DNA of 64,000 nucleotides from Salinirubellus litoreus (GTDB lineage Archaea > Halobacteriota > Halobacteria > Halobacteriales > Haloarculaceae), in the NCBI RefSeq assembly GCF_037335815.1, contig NZ_CP147841.1, positions 2,294,001 to 2,358,000 of the forward strand, in the 5' to 3' direction. Below the pieces are notes generated by a model that was not told the origin of the DNA, did not search any database, and worked only from the letters and a program-made list of their open reading frames with translations. The position numbers and the translations under genes are program-made. Every line of letters starts with the position of its first letter. The stretch's first letter is position 1. This document shows, piece after piece, positions 34,127 through 43,460 of this stretch.

Positions 34127-37100
34127 TTATTCGTACTTCAGAACGACCTTGTTCGAGGTCTGCCCGGTATCGCCGTCATCGTCCTCGGTGACCGCGACGA
34201 AGTAGTTGAACCCGCCATCCGCGGAGGAGTCAGTCAGCGTGACCGGTACGGCGGCCGTTCCGTCGTCCCCGATCGTTGCGGTGTACTCCTCGACCTGGAT
34301 CGCCGTGTTCGCCTCGTAGGCCTCGATCTCGTAGCCGGGCGTCCCGTCGTACTCGGGCACTTCCTCGAGGTTCAGTTCGCCTTCGACTCGGAGCAGCGTG
34401 ACCGTGTCCCCGGGCTCGCCCGTGACCGTTATCGTCTGGTCAGCGTCGGTCACCGTCGCGGCGGTGTGACTGTCCGACAGGGTGGTCGAGGTCAGCGGCA
34501 CGCCCTGTGCGTCGATCGTCGGCGCGGACGGCACGTCCGCGTCGGCGACTCCCTGTGAGCCACCCAGACTTCCATCGCTGAACAGCGCGGTCTCGACGGT
34601 CGACCCGTCGCCGAACTCGGCGGTCACCGTCGATCCGGAGAGCTCCAGCCCAGACACCGGGCCGGCCTCGCTGTTCTGGGCTGTCCCGCCCCCTTTGATA
34701 CTCGTCGGGTCGTTGTCCACCGAGAACGCGACCGACTCGCCCGGTTGGAACGAGCCGAAGGTGACCGTCAGCGTGTCGTAGCCGTCCGAGCCGTCGACGC
34801 CGTTGTGCGGTTTCGCGATCGTCGACTCGACGGTTCCGCTGGTGCCGTCGGAGTCGAGCACGAACCCCTTGGCCGCCTTGTCACCGGCGGTTCCCTCCGG
34901 GTCGAACACGAGATCGGGCAGGATCGCCGATCGGAGATCGAGCGTGACGGATTCGATCGGCTCGTCGCCGGTGTTCGTTATCTCGAACGAGCCGCTCCTG
35001 TACGTCGACGTGTCGATGCCCCGGCCGCTGTTGATCGTTATCGTCGCTTCCCCGTCGGTGGACGTCGACGTGTCCTCGACGGTCACGGTGAAGGTCTCCG
35101 TCGCGGTCGCCGTGCCGTCGGACGCGACCACCTCGACGGTGTAACTCCCCGGATCGTCCGTCTGGGGTGCGATCGAAACCGTTCCAGTTCCGTCTCCGCT
35201 ATCACTCAGCGAGACGAAGGACGGCGCCTGGCCGAGTGACAGTGCCGGGGTGTCACCGCTGTCCGCGTCCGAACTGCTGACCGGAACGTCGATCGACTCG
35301 CCCGCGGTCACGGTCTGGTCCGAGATCGACTCGATCGTCGGGGCGGTGTTGCTAGGCGCGTCTTCGACGGTCACGGTGAACGTCTCGGTCGCGGTCGCCG
35401 TGCCGTCGGACGCGATCACTTCGACGGTGTAACTCCCCGAATCGTCCGCTTGGGGCGCGAGCGAAATCGTACCCGTGCCGTCTCCGCTGTCGCTCAGCGA
35501 GGCGAAAGGCGGCGCCTGGCCGAGCGACAGTGATGGCGTATCACCGCTGTCCGCGTCCGAACTACTGACCGGGACGTCGATCGACTCGCCCGCGGTCACG
35601 GTCTGGTCCGAGATCGACTCGATCGTCGGGGCGGTGTTGTCTGTCTCGTCGACACGACTCACCTCGATGGCGCTAATCTTCGCGTTGTTGTTGGTCGCGG
35701 TGAAGTCGATGTTCAGCGTTCCGTCGGTTACGTCGACCGTGTACGTCCGTTCGGTCGCGGTCAGCGAACCGACCTCGGCGAAGATGTCGTAGTCGGTCAG
35801 TAGCTGCTGGCCCTCGATCGTCGCGGAGAACACTCGATCGTTCTCGTTAGTGCCGTCGCTCGGCCCCGCTGAATCGGGGACGTCGTTCGAGGAGACGCCC
35901 TGATAGATCTCGGCGAACTGCAACGTCACCTCGTAGGTCCCATCCGACACCGGCACGTCGTAGCCGAAGGAGTTGCCGTAGCGTTCGGACTGATAGAGGG
36001 TATCGTCGGTCGTACCTGCGATGTCGGGGTCGGAGGGGGTGCCGGCCGAGCCGGTGCTGAATGTCTTCCCGCCATCGAAGTTCGTATCGGCTTGGTAGAC
36101 ACTCCCGTCGCTCGCAGCGTACTCCGGTCCCCCCGCGTTGACCGCGAAGACGGTGTCACTGGACGGAGTCGTTCCATCGGCGCGGCTCACCTCGATGGCG
36201 CTTATCTTCGCGTTGTCGTTCGTCGTGCTGAAATCGATGTTCAACGTTCCATCAGTTACGTCGACCGTGTACGTCCGTTCGGTCGCGGTGAGTGCCCCAG
36301 CGTCGGCGAAGATGTCGTAGTCGGTCAGTAGCTGCTGGCCCTCGATCGCCGCGGAGAACACCCGGTCGTTCGCGTTGGTGCCGTCGCTCGGCCCCGCTGA
36401 ATCGGGGACGTCGTTCGAGGAGACGCCCTGATAGATCTCGGCGAACTGCAACGTCACCTCGTAGGTCCCATCCGAAACGGGTACGTCGTACCCGAAGGAG
36501 TTGCCGTAGCGTTCGGACTGGTACAGCACGTCGTTAGTCGTGTCCGCAATATCGGGATCGGAGGGCGTTCCGGCCGAGCCGGTACTGAAGGTGTTCCCCC
36601 CGTCGAAGTTCATATCCGCCTGATAGGTGGTTCCGTCGTTCGCGGTGTACTCCGATCCTCCCGCGTTGACCGCGAAGACGGTGTCACTGGACGGGGCGGT
36701 CTCGTCGATGGCACTTATCTTGATAGCACTTACCTTCGCGTTGTCGTTCGTCGTGCTGAAATCGATGTTCAGCGTTCCATCGGTTACGTCGACCGTGTAC
36801 GTCCGTTCGGTCGCGGTGAGTGCCCCAGCGTCGGCGAAGATGTCGTAGTCGGTCAGTAGCTGCTGGCCCTCGATCGCCGCGGAGAACACCCGGTCGTTCG
36901 CGTTGGTGCCGTCGCTCGGCCCCGCTGAATCGGGGACGTCGTTCGAGGACACCCCCTGATAGATCTCGGCGAACTGCAACGTCACCTCGTAGGTCCCATC
37001 CGAAACGGGTACGTCGTACCCGAAGGAGTTGCCGTAGCGTTCGGACCGATAGAGGGTATCGTCGGCCGTACCTGCGATGTCGGGATCCGAGGGCGTTCCG

Positions 37101-37438
37101 GCGCTCCCGGTGCTGAAGGTCCTCCCGCCATCGAAGTTGGTGTCGGCCTGATAGGTGGTCCCGTCACTCGCGGTGTACTCGGGTCCTCCCGCGTTGACCG
37201 CGAAGACGACGGTGGAATCATCTGCCTGAGTAGTCGACGCTCCAACGCTCGCCGTCACGATACTCGTCACGACGAGTACGGAGCAGACGGCCACTGCCAA
37301 CTGCCTGCCGCTCGGCCGAGCCGTTCCACGCGATACTCCAAACAGTCCGTTGATAGATGCGACTGTGGATATAAAAACGAACACGCTTCCCGAACGCGCT
37401 CCGGAACCGTCCGCTATTCCTTTCATCTGATCATCCAT
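34127..37438 (-). CDS. Secreted protein with three malectin-like domains and Ig-like repeats
   Basis: The product is about 1103 residues (start at 37438; 37450 and 37426 are alternatives). A Sec-type signal (LAVAVCSVLVVTSIVTASVGA, broken by a Cys) lies at residues ~47-67 after a basic stretch. Three nearly identical ~176-residue units each contain VFAVNAGGxEY, NFDGGxTFSTGSAGTPSDPD, YEVTLQFAEIYQG and RTYTVDVTDGTLNIDF, the malectin-like carbohydrate-binding pattern. Two 96-residue Ig/cadherin-like units follow (SISDQTVTAGESIDVPVSSS), then a unique ~300-residue C-terminal part without PGF-CTERM anchor. It is probably an extracellular glycan-binding protein. Confidence 0.85.
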   Translation of the reverse strand: MDDQMKGIADGSGARSGSVFVFISTVASINGLFGVSRGTARPSGRQLAVAVCSVLVVTSIVTASVGASTTQADDSTVVFAVNAGGPEYTASDGTTYQADTNFDGGRTFSTGSAGTPSDPDIAGTADDTLYRSERYGNSFGYDVPVSDGTYEVTLQFAEIYQGVSSNDVPDSAGPSDGTNANDRVFSAAIEGQQLLTDYDIFADAGALTATERTYTVDVTDGTLNIDFSTTNDNAKVSAIKISAIDETAPSSDTVFAVNAGGSEYTANDGTTYQADMNFDGGNTFSTGSAGTPSDPDIADTTNDVLYQSERYGNSFGYDVPVSDGTYEVTLQFAEIYQGVSSNDVPDSAGPSDGTNANDRVFSAAIEGQQLLTDYDIFADAGALTATERTYTVDVTDGTLNIDFSTTNDNAKISAIEVSRADGTTPSSDTVFAVNAGGPEYAASDGSVYQADTNFDGGKTFSTGSAGTPSDPDIAGTTDDTLYQSERYGNSFGYDVPVSDGTYEVTLQFAEIYQGVSSNDVPDSAGPSDGTNENDRVFSATIEGQQLLTDYDIFAEVGSLTATERTYTVDVTDGTLNIDFTATNNNAKISAIEVSRVDETDNTAPTIESISDQTVTAGESIDVPVSSSDADSGDTPSLSLGQAPPFASLSDSGDGTGTISLAPQADDSGSYTVEVIASDGTATATETFTVTVEDAPSNTAPTIESISDQTVTAGESIDVPVSSSDADSGDTPALSLGQAPSFVSLSDSGDGTGTVSIAPQTDDPGSYTVEVVASDGTATATETFTVTVEDTSTSTDGEATITINSGRGIDTSTYRSGSFEITNTGDEPIESVTLDLRSAILPDLVFDPEGTAGDKAAKGFVLDSDGTSGTVESTIAKPHNGVDGSDGYDTLTVTFGSFQPGESVAFSVDNDPTSIKGGGTAQNSEAGPVSGLELSGSTVTAEFGDGSTVETALFSDGSLGGSQGVADADVPSAPTIDAQGVPLTSTTLSDSHTAATVTDADQTITVTGEPGDTVTLLRVEGELNLEEVPEYDGTPGYEIEAYEANTAIQVEEYTATIGDDGTAAVPVTLTDSSADGGFNYFVAVTEDDDGDTGQTSNKVVLKYE
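35040..35640 (-). repeat. Two 288-base units coding Ig-like domains
   Basis: Landmarks (gagatcgactcgatcgtcgg at 35322 and 35610) repeat at 288 bases, i.e. 96 residues. The units differ at scattered positions. Confidence 0.8.
35652..37210 (-). repeat. Three tandem 528-base units coding malectin-like domains
   Basis: Matching landmarks recur at exactly 528-base spacing (aagatg at 35781, 36309 and 36837; gttgac at 36137, 36665 and 37193). Large parts are identical, including third codon positions, which shows recent duplication or gene conversion. Confidence 0.9.
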
Positions 37439-37775
37439 GATGACCATCATCTGAGATCGATCGGTAATAAAACGCTTCTACACCTGCCTGGTAGTACACT
37501 ATACATTATATAAAAATTATTATAAATGGGTGTGCTCAACAGAAAGAATGCGGATGGGAAATACGCCCCGAAGCTCGCTATCATATTATAAATTATACAT
37601 GTAGGGTAGCGACAATTATGCCCTCCGTCGTTGGGCGAGGTCCCCTGAACCCCCTCGAACGAGACGGAGATGGTCGCGCTGTTCCGACGGATACAATTCC
37701 GTCGGTCTCGGATTTCCGGTCGCCGCCACCACTTCGGAGAGCAACCGCTATATCCACCAGCCCCCTCCCTCGGGT
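37439..37775. promoter_or_regulatory. AT-rich region upstream of the malectin gene
   Basis: Around 37495-37530 the sequence is very AT-rich (cattatataaaaattattataaat), giving TATA boxes for the minus-strand malectin gene. A mirror- and palindrome-rich stretch (gatgatggtcatcatgg and tgatcatcc) surrounds the possible start codons. The remainder up to 37775 holds no gene. Confidence 0.5.
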
Positions 37776-38087
37776 ATGAGCACCGAATCGAGCACCACGG
37801 ACGAGGCCGAACTTCGCGAGCGCATCTCGCTGTTCGTCGCGCGGAACTTCCCCCAGATCGGGATGCACGGCGGGAACCACGCCGTCGGGGACATCGACGT
37901 CGAACGCGGCGAGGTGTCCATCTCGCTCGGCGGGGCCTGCTCCGGGTGTGGCATCTCCCCGATGACCGTCCAGGCGCTCAAGACGCGGCTCGTCCAGGAG
38001 ATCCCCGAGATATCGGTCGTCCACGCCGACACCGGGATGGACGCGGGGACCCCGCACGGGTTCGACGACGGGGACGTCCCGTTCTGA
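37776..38087 (+). CDS. NifU C-terminal-domain protein
   Basis: The product is 103 residues. RISLFVARNFPQIGMHGGNHAV (two helices and turn) is followed by VSISLGGACSGCGISPMTVQ with the CxxC cluster-binding pair at ~50-53. The protein is an iron-sulfur scaffold or carrier of the NifU-C/Nfu type. It is a single gene followed by a palindromic element. Confidence 0.9.
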   Translation: MSTESSTTDEAELRERISLFVARNFPQIGMHGGNHAVGDIDVERGEVSISLGGACSGCGISPMTVQALKTRLVQEIPEISVVHADTGMDAGTPHGFDDGDVPF

Positions 38088-38137
38088 GACCGATACCGGC
38101 CTTCTCCTCCCGCCGTTCGCGCGCTTTCGCCGTCGAT

Positions 38138-38220
38138 TATAGTAGCGTTTGGAACCGATGACACACGCCGGACGGAGACGATCCCCCGTCCGTGAGTAAA
38201 GACTTCCAAACGCTACTATA
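38138..38220. repeat. Palindromic intergenic element, type A copy 1
   Basis: It has perfect 17-base terminal inverted repeats (TATAGTAGCGTTTGGAA/TTCCAAACGCTACTATA) around a 49-base centre that itself contains GGACGG/CCGTCC arms and the motif GTAAAGACT next to the right arm. The sequence is closely similar to 54322-54407. It lies between the NifU gene and birA. Confidence 0.9.
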
Positions 38221-38289
38221 GCTCGTGGTCCGACCTTCGAGGCGATCCGGACCGGGAACGCTCAAGGGATCCCGAGCGGAACGACGACC

Positions 38290-39222
38290 ATGCAGGAGAC
38301 GCGCCGGCGCGTCCTCGACGCGCTCGCCGAGGGGCCAGTCCCGGGTCCCGAACTGGCCGAGCGGCTGGACGTCTCGCGGGCGGCCGTCTGGAAGCACGTC
38401 GAGGCGCTCCGCGAGGCCGGTTTCGGGATCGAGAGCACCGACGCGGGCTACCGGGTGATCGAGGTCCCGGCGTACGGTGGGCTCGCCGTCGAGTTCGGAC
38501 TCGACGCCCCCTTCACCGTCGAGTACCACGAGGAGATCGACAGCACGAACCGCCGGGCGAGGGAGCTCGCCGTCGAGGGCGCGAGCGACGTGGCCGTCCT
38601 CGCCGGCGCACAGACCGGCGGGCGGGGTCGCCTCGACCGAGAGTGGTCCTCCCCACCGGGCGGGGTCTACCTGAGCGTCGTCTGTCGGCCGGACCTCCCG
38701 ACGGCCCACGCCCCGGTGTACACCCTCGCGGCGGCCGTCGCCGCGACCCGGGCGGCACGCGAGGCGGGCGTCGACGCCGGCATCAAGTGGCCGAACGACG
38801 TCCTCGTCCCCGTCGGTGGTGAGGAACGCAAACTCGTCGGTATCCTCACCGAGATGGAAGGGGAGGCCGATCGGGTGTCGTGGGTGCTCGTCGGCACCGG
38901 TGCGAACGTCGACGTCCCCGCGTCAGAGCTCCCCGGGACGGCGACCAGCCTCCGTGAGCTCGGCGCGGACGCCGACCGTCGGGCGTTCGCCCAGCGGTAT
39001 CTGAGAGCGTTCGAGGATCTCCGGAGCGCCCCCGACTCGATACTACCTGCCTGGCGCGAACACACGCTCACGCTCGGCCGGCGCGTCCGGGTCGAGACCG
39101 GCTCCGAGGTGATCGAGGGCGAGGCCGTCGACGTGGCGTTCCCGGGGGCGCTCCTCGTCGAGACCGACACGGGCGAGCGACGCGTCCCCGCGGGCGACTG
39201 CGAGCACCTGCGCCCGATCTGA
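38290..39222 (+). CDS. birA: Biotin--protein ligase with N-terminal HTH (BirA)
   Basis: The product is 310 residues. The winged helix covers residues 1-60 (RRRVLDALAEGP, LDVSRAAVWKHVEAL). The catalytic domain contains EIDSTNRRARELA (~80), GRGRLDREWSSPPGGVY (~112, biotinyl-AMP loop), KWPNDVLVP (~158) and KLVGILTEM (~172). The C-terminal SH3-like domain follows. It attaches biotin to carboxylase carrier domains and may repress transcription as bifunctional BirA does; the target operator is not identified. Confidence 0.95.
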   Translation: MQETRRRVLDALAEGPVPGPELAERLDVSRAAVWKHVEALREAGFGIESTDAGYRVIEVPAYGGLAVEFGLDAPFTVEYHEEIDSTNRRARELAVEGASDVAVLAGAQTGGRGRLDREWSSPPGGVYLSVVCRPDLPTAHAPVYTLAAAVAATRAAREAGVDAGIKWPNDVLVPVGGEERKLVGILTEMEGEADRVSWVLVGTGANVDVPASELPGTATSLRELGADADRRAFAQRYLRAFEDLRSAPDSILPAWREHTLTLGRRVRVETGSEVIEGEAVDVAFPGALLVETDTGERRVPAGDCEHLRPI

Positions 39223-39237
39223 GCCGTCCGATCCCTC

Positions 39238-39318
39238 ATACGGATTGTTGTAACGATTTACCGGCGATCACTCGAACGGGGTCCGTGATCGCCGGTAAAA
39301 GACTACAACAATCCGTAT
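39238..39318. repeat. Palindromic intergenic element, type B
   Basis: It has perfect 15-base terminal inverted repeats (ATACGGATTGTTGTA/TACAACAATCCGTAT) with a second nested stem (TTTACCGGCGATCA/TGATCGCCGGTAAA). The right-arm border GTAAAAGACT matches GTAAAGACT of the type A elements. The last base is also the first base of the reverse-read stop codon of the UspA gene. Confidence 0.9.
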
Positions 39319-39764
39319 CAGCTCCCCTCCTCTTCGCCCACGCGGACGGTCAGCACCGGCATCCCCGCGGTTCTGACCACCCGCTCGGCCACGCTCCCGA
39401 TGAGGATGCGGTTGAGCCCCCCGCGCCCGTGGGTCCCCATCACGACGAGGTCGGCCCCCGACCGTTCGGCGTAGGCGACGATCTCCCGTGCCGGTCCGCC
39501 CTCGAGCACGCGCCGGTCGGTCGGGATCCCCCTCCCCTCGACCGCCTCCTCGGCCGCGTCGAGCGCGGCTCCGCCCTCCTCCCGGAGGCTCTCGCGCACC
39601 CCCTCCCAGGAGGTCTCCATCGGGAGGTTCGCGAACGCGGCGGCGTTGACGACGTAGACGAAGTCGAGGCTCGCACCGTGGAGGCGCGCGAGGTCCGCGG
39701 CGTGCGCGAGCACTCGACCCATCCCCTCCGAGCCGTCGGTCGGAACGACGATCCGGTCGTACAT
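39318..39764 (-). CDS. UspA-family universal stress protein
   Basis: The product is 148 residues from MYDRIVVPTDGSEG; an ATG three codons upstream is possible. It has the full UspA pattern: VVPTDGSEG with the adenine-site Asp, ASLDFVYVVNAAAF, and the ATP loop GTHGRGGLNRILIGSVAERVV (split across ~113-133) with GxxGxG then S. It should bind ATP, unlike the copy at 31293-31694. It is convergent with birA; its stop codon borders the type B palindrome. Confidence 0.93.
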   Translation of the reverse strand: MYDRIVVPTDGSEGMGRVLAHAADLARLHGASLDFVYVVNAAAFANLPMETSWEGVRESLREEGGAALDAAEEAVEGRGIPTDRRVLEGGPAREIVAYAERSGADLVVMGTHGRGGLNRILIGSVAERVVRTAGMPVLTVRVGEEEGS

Positions 39765-39832
39765 CGGTATCACGTGGCACGGAGGTATTATAACTGTTCC
39801 TCACACCCCTCGATTCCGCCGGCTCGGTCGCC

Positions 39833-40858
39833 TCACTCCCCCTCGCCCAGGTAGACACGCTTCACGTCGGCCACGCCCGCTCGCCGCACCACGGCCCGGA
39901 CCGGGTCCTGTGCCCCCGCGAGGTTGTCCGTGTCGCCGTCGAGGACGAGGAGCCGTGCGTCCCGGCCCGATTCCACGACCCCGCAGTTCAGGCCCGCGAC
40001 CTCCGCGCCCGCGCGGGTCGCCATCCGGAGGACCTCCGTCGCGGAGACGTCGGCGAGCTTCGCCGTGAACTCCATCTCCCGGAACATGCTGGGGGAGTTG
40101 AGGAACACGTTGTCCGTCCCGAGCGCCACGGTCGTCCGGTCGAGCAGTTCGCGGATCGGGGGCATCCCGACCTTCGTGACGAGGTTCGACCGCGGGCAGA
40201 CGACGACCGGGATCGACTGGTCCTCGAGCCGGTCGAGGTGGAGCGGCTCGGAGTGGACCATGTGGACGAGGAAGTCCGGATCGAGGTCGAGCGCGGGGTT
40301 GATGTCCGCGGCGTCGCGCTCGCCGGCGTGGATCCCGAAGGGCTTTCGGGCCTCCCGGGTGGCGGTGCGCTGGACGCCGAACTCGCTGTCGCGTGCGCCC
40401 GAGGCACCGAAGCCGTCGCCCGCCTCCATCGCGGCCGTCGACCCCCGACCGAGTATCACCGGTTCGAGGTCGAGGCCCGCCGCCGCCTCCCGGAGGATCT
40501 CGACGCCCTCGACGTCACCTTCTCGAAAATCGAGGAAGGCGGCAGTGCCGCTCGACTGCATGAACGAGAGCGACCGCCTCATTGCACCTACCTTCTCCTC
40601 GCGGCTCGCCGCGCGCAGGAGGCGGTGTTTCAGGCCGTCGGGCGGCGCGACCAGCTCGTCGAGCGAGAGCCCGCCGCCGGCCTCCTTGGCGATGGAGTCG
40701 CCGACGTGGGTGTGGGCGTTGACGAACGCCGGCAGCACGATGTCCGTCGAGTCCGTCGAGGCCTCCTCGACGGCTGCGATCTCGCCGTCCTCGACGATCA
40801 CCCGGCCCTCGGTTGGGGTGTAATCGGGGCCCGCCAGGACGGTCCCTTCCAGTATCAT
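39833..40858 (-). CDS. Amidohydrolase-superfamily protein
   Basis: The product is 341 residues. The N-terminal beta sandwich includes VIVEDGEIAAVEE. LPAFVNAHTHVGDSI (~42-56) has the HxH metal motif; PFGIHAGERDAADI (~173) and VHMVHSEPLHLD (~197) supply His residues; ALGTDNVFLNSP (~245) the final Asp, followed by GRDARLLVLDGDT. It resembles cytosine deaminase/chlorohydrolase-type enzymes. Substrate unknown. A short intergenic region follows to UspA. Confidence 0.88.
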   Translation of the reverse strand: MILEGTVLAGPDYTPTEGRVIVEDGEIAAVEEASTDSTDIVLPAFVNAHTHVGDSIAKEAGGGLSLDELVAPPDGLKHRLLRAASREEKVGAMRRSLSFMQSSGTAAFLDFREGDVEGVEILREAAAGLDLEPVILGRGSTAAMEAGDGFGASGARDSEFGVQRTATREARKPFGIHAGERDAADINPALDLDPDFLVHMVHSEPLHLDRLEDQSIPVVVCPRSNLVTKVGMPPIRELLDRTTVALGTDNVFLNSPSMFREMEFTAKLADVSATEVLRMATRAGAEVAGLNCGVVESGRDARLLVLDGDTDNLAGAQDPVRAVVRRAGVADVKRVYLGEGE

Positions 40859-40964
40859 ACCAGGGAGTCCCCGTGATCGGAGTTAAACGCAGGGAAGTCC
40901 GTCGGTCCGGGTCCTGGGTCGGCCACGCCGGGCGGTCCGCAGTTCGCGCCGGAGCCGGGGCCTC

Positions 40965-40984
40965 ATACGGGGAGTTGTAGTCTT
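40965..40984. repeat. Degenerate single arm of type B palindrome
   Basis: Read on the minus strand, AAGACTACAACTCCCCGTAT differs from the right arm and border of 39238-39318 (AAGACTACAACAATCCGTAT) at two positions. No matching second arm was found. Confidence 0.6.
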
Positions 40985-41042
40985 CCCCCGATGATCGCTG
41001 AACCGTCCGATCGAAAACCGTAGATCGTCACGACCATCCGCC

Positions 41043-42260
41043 TCAGAACTGGTCGAGCCGCCGATGGACCCCCTTCCGGACGTCGACCACGAGCGAGTCA
41101 AGATCGAGCCCGAGCACGGACTCGGCGGCCTGACCGACCCGTTCGGTCTTTCCCTCGGGCGCGTAGACACCGAGACGCCACTGTTCGACCTGCGCCTCCC
41201 GGAGCGCCTCGACCAGCCCCGACTGCGTCCCCAGCCGCCTGACCTCCCCGTTCACGACGACCCGCGAGGTTGACTCGGTCATCACCGGCCGGGACTGGAC
41301 GTCGACGATGACGTCGTCGGGGTCGACGTCCGCGCGGTCGGCGATGTCGGCCTCGTGTTCGGCGACCGTCTCCCGGTCGGCGTCGACGAGCGAGGCGTCC
41401 ACGTCGGGGAACTCGGCCCAGACCGCCCGCTTCGGGAGATCTCGGTGGTCGAGTCGACGGGCGAACGGGGCCGCGCCCCCGTGGCCGCGCATCGCCACCA
41501 TCAGGTCGTGGTCGTCCATCCGGGCGAACTCGTGGGGTTCGACCGCGCCCGACCGCACGAGCTTCTCGGTCCCCCGACGAAGCGTCGCCTTCGAGATGCG
41601 CGCGACGTGGTGGTTGTAGACGGTGGGGTTCATCAGCGCCCGCGCGAGCAGCAGCGACTCCGCCGTCTGGACGTTCCCCTCCGCGAGCACGAGGTCGTCG
41701 TCGACGAACCGTAGCTCGCGGACGAGCCGTCCGTGGTCGATGGTCCCGTAGGGGACGCCCGTGTGGTGGGCGTCGCGGACGAGGTAGTCCATCCGGTCGA
41801 CGTCGAGCTCGCCCGAGACGAGCTGGCCGAGCTGGCCCTCGCCGCCGACGAGCCCCGCCACTCGCTCCGGTTCGAGGTCGTTGGCCTCCAGGACGCGGGC
41901 GACCTCGCCCGCCGAGAGCAGGTCGTGGACCTCGTCGTGGCTCCGGCCGACGTAGCGTTCGAGGAGCGACTCGGTGTTGTGCGAGTACGGCGGGTGGCCG
42001 ACGTCGTGGAGGAGGGCGGCGGCCCTGACGCGCTCGGCCTGGGTCCCCTCGATGCCGAGGTGGCCGAGCGCCTCCTCGGCGAGGTGGTAGACCCCCAGGG
42101 AGTGCTCGAACCGCGTGTGGTTCGCGGAGGGGTAGACCAGCCCGACGGTCCCCAGCTGCTTCACCCGGCGGAGCCGCTGGACAGGCGGGGTGTCGAGCAG
42201 CGCCTCCGCCACGCCCCTGACCGTGATGTGGTCGTGGACGCTGTCCTTGATCGTGGTCAC
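41043..42260 (-). CDS. HD-domain phosphohydrolase (SAMHD1/dGTPase-like)
   Basis: The product is 405 residues. It starts MTTIKDSVHDHITV; PSANHTRFEHSLGVYHLA (~49-66) has the first His, ALLHDVGHPPYSH (~83-95) the HD motif, and VSGELDVDRMDYLVRDAHHTG (split, ~148-170) the last Asp. This is the layout of dNTP triphosphohydrolases and SAMHD1. The C-terminal ~180 residues fit the same family. It would hydrolyse dNTPs or other phosphate esters. Confidence 0.9.
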   Translation of the reverse strand: MTTIKDSVHDHITVRGVAEALLDTPPVQRLRRVKQLGTVGLVYPSANHTRFEHSLGVYHLAEEALGHLGIEGTQAERVRAAALLHDVGHPPYSHNTESLLERYVGRSHDEVHDLLSAGEVARVLEANDLEPERVAGLVGGEGQLGQLVSGELDVDRMDYLVRDAHHTGVPYGTIDHGRLVRELRFVDDDLVLAEGNVQTAESLLLARALMNPTVYNHHVARISKATLRRGTEKLVRSGAVEPHEFARMDDHDLMVAMRGHGGAAPFARRLDHRDLPKRAVWAEFPDVDASLVDADRETVAEHEADIADRADVDPDDVIVDVQSRPVMTESTSRVVVNGEVRRLGTQSGLVEALREAQVEQWRLGVYAPEGKTERVGQAAESVLGLDLDSLVVDVRKGVHRRLDQF

Positions 42261-42408
42261 GGTGTGGTTTTGGGCGCGTTCGCCGATAAACCTCCGCGTT
42301 CGGTCGTCACCGATGGACGGACGCGGACGGGCCGGCCGGACCGGAGGGGGGGATCCGGAGCCGGCGATACCGGGCCACTCCCGGGACGGACGCGAGGGCG
42401 GCCCCCGC

Positions 42409-43404
42409 TCAGGGCTTGGGCGCGGCCTTCTGGAGCGCCGTCTCGGCGATGTTCCCCCCGTAGTCGGCGCTCCGGTTCAGCGAGTCGACCACGAGTCCGA
42501 GCAACTGGGCCTGCTGTGGGTCGAGATCACGGATGAGCGCGTCCACCTCGCGGGCACGATCGTCGGCGGCCTCGACGCGCTGTCGGGCCTCGTTCGCGAG
42601 CTTGGTCGCCTTCTCGGCGTCGTCCTCGAGCAGCGCGTCCATCGCCATGTCGATGACCTCCTCCGCGGCACCCTGGAGGTCCCGGAGCGCCTCGGCGGCG
42701 TCCTCGGGTATCTTCTCGAGCTCGAGCGAGTGGTGGGCGATCTTCGCGGAGTGGTCCGCGATCCGCTCGAGCTGTCGGGCCGAGGAGTGGTAGTCGAAAC
42801 ACGTCTCCCGGGGCTGGCCGATCTCGGCGGCCGCACCGGGGTCGCGGAGCACCGAACGGAACACCCGCGAGACCATCGCCCACAGCCGGTCGACGTCGTC
42901 GTCGCGCTGGACGACGTCGGTGGCGAGGTCGTCGTCGTCCTCGATGAGCGCCACGAGGGCGTCGCCGAGCATCGTCGTCGACACCAGGCGCATCCGGGTG
43001 ATGGCGCTGTGTAGTGACAGCTCCGAGGAGTCGAGCAGGTCCTGCAGGCGGACGTGTTCGGAGGTCTCGCCGATGACCTCGAGCCCGACGAGCCCCTGTG
43101 CGGCCTCCCGGATGGTCCGGCGCTGGTCGGCGGTGACCCGCGAGGTCTCGAGGGAGATGACGTCGAACCCGGAGACGTACATCGTGATGACCGCACGGGT
43201 GAGCTCCTCGCCCTCCAGCCCGGTGATGTCGAGGGTCCCCTCGGTCTTCTCGCCCTCGCGACGCGGCGTCAGGAGCAGTGCGTCGTCCTCGGGGTGGAAC
43301 TCGACCACGCTCCCCCCGCTGACCCCGTTCTCGGTGGCCCACGTCTTCGGCAACGAGACGGTGTACGTCGATCCCCCGGTGACCTGGACTTTCCGCGTCT
43401 CCAT
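42409..43404 (-). CDS. AbrB-PhoU fusion regulator
   Basis: The product is 331 residues from METRKVQVTGGSTYTVSLP. The first ~45 residues are a SpoVT/AbrB swapped-hairpin DNA-binding domain (TYTVSLPKTWATENGV, GSVVEFHPEDDALLLTPR). Two PhoU-like three-helix repeats follow (about 95-200 and 205-315), with RDDDVDRLWAMVSR and QLERIADHSAKIAHH. This fusion is typical of haloarchaeal phosphate regulators. It is divergent from a plain PhoU gene. No pst transporter genes are nearby in the window. Confidence 0.88.
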   Translation of the reverse strand: METRKVQVTGGSTYTVSLPKTWATENGVSGGSVVEFHPEDDALLLTPRREGEKTEGTLDITGLEGEELTRAVITMYVSGFDVISLETSRVTADQRRTIREAAQGLVGLEVIGETSEHVRLQDLLDSSELSLHSAITRMRLVSTTMLGDALVALIEDDDDLATDVVQRDDDVDRLWAMVSRVFRSVLRDPGAAAEIGQPRETCFDYHSSARQLERIADHSAKIAHHSLELEKIPEDAAEALRDLQGAAEEVIDMAMDALLEDDAEKATKLANEARQRVEAADDRAREVDALIRDLDPQQAQLLGLVVDSLNRSADYGGNIAETALQKAAPKP

Positions 43405-43445
43405 GGTCGGTCCTCTCCTCCCCGGGACCATAAATTAATCTATCT

Positions 43446-43460
43446 CTATATACTTAAACG
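43446..43460 (-). promoter_or_regulatory. Promoter of the AbrB-PhoU gene
   Basis: On the minus strand the sequence reads CGTTTAAGTATATAG, a purine/TATA pattern 45-55 bases upstream of the ATG at 43404. Confidence 0.5.

Noticed and set aside
35926..36177. Short open frames on both strands repeated across the malectin gene (also 36982-37245 and 36627-36848)
   Set aside because: They recur only because the underlying 528-base coding units are repeated.
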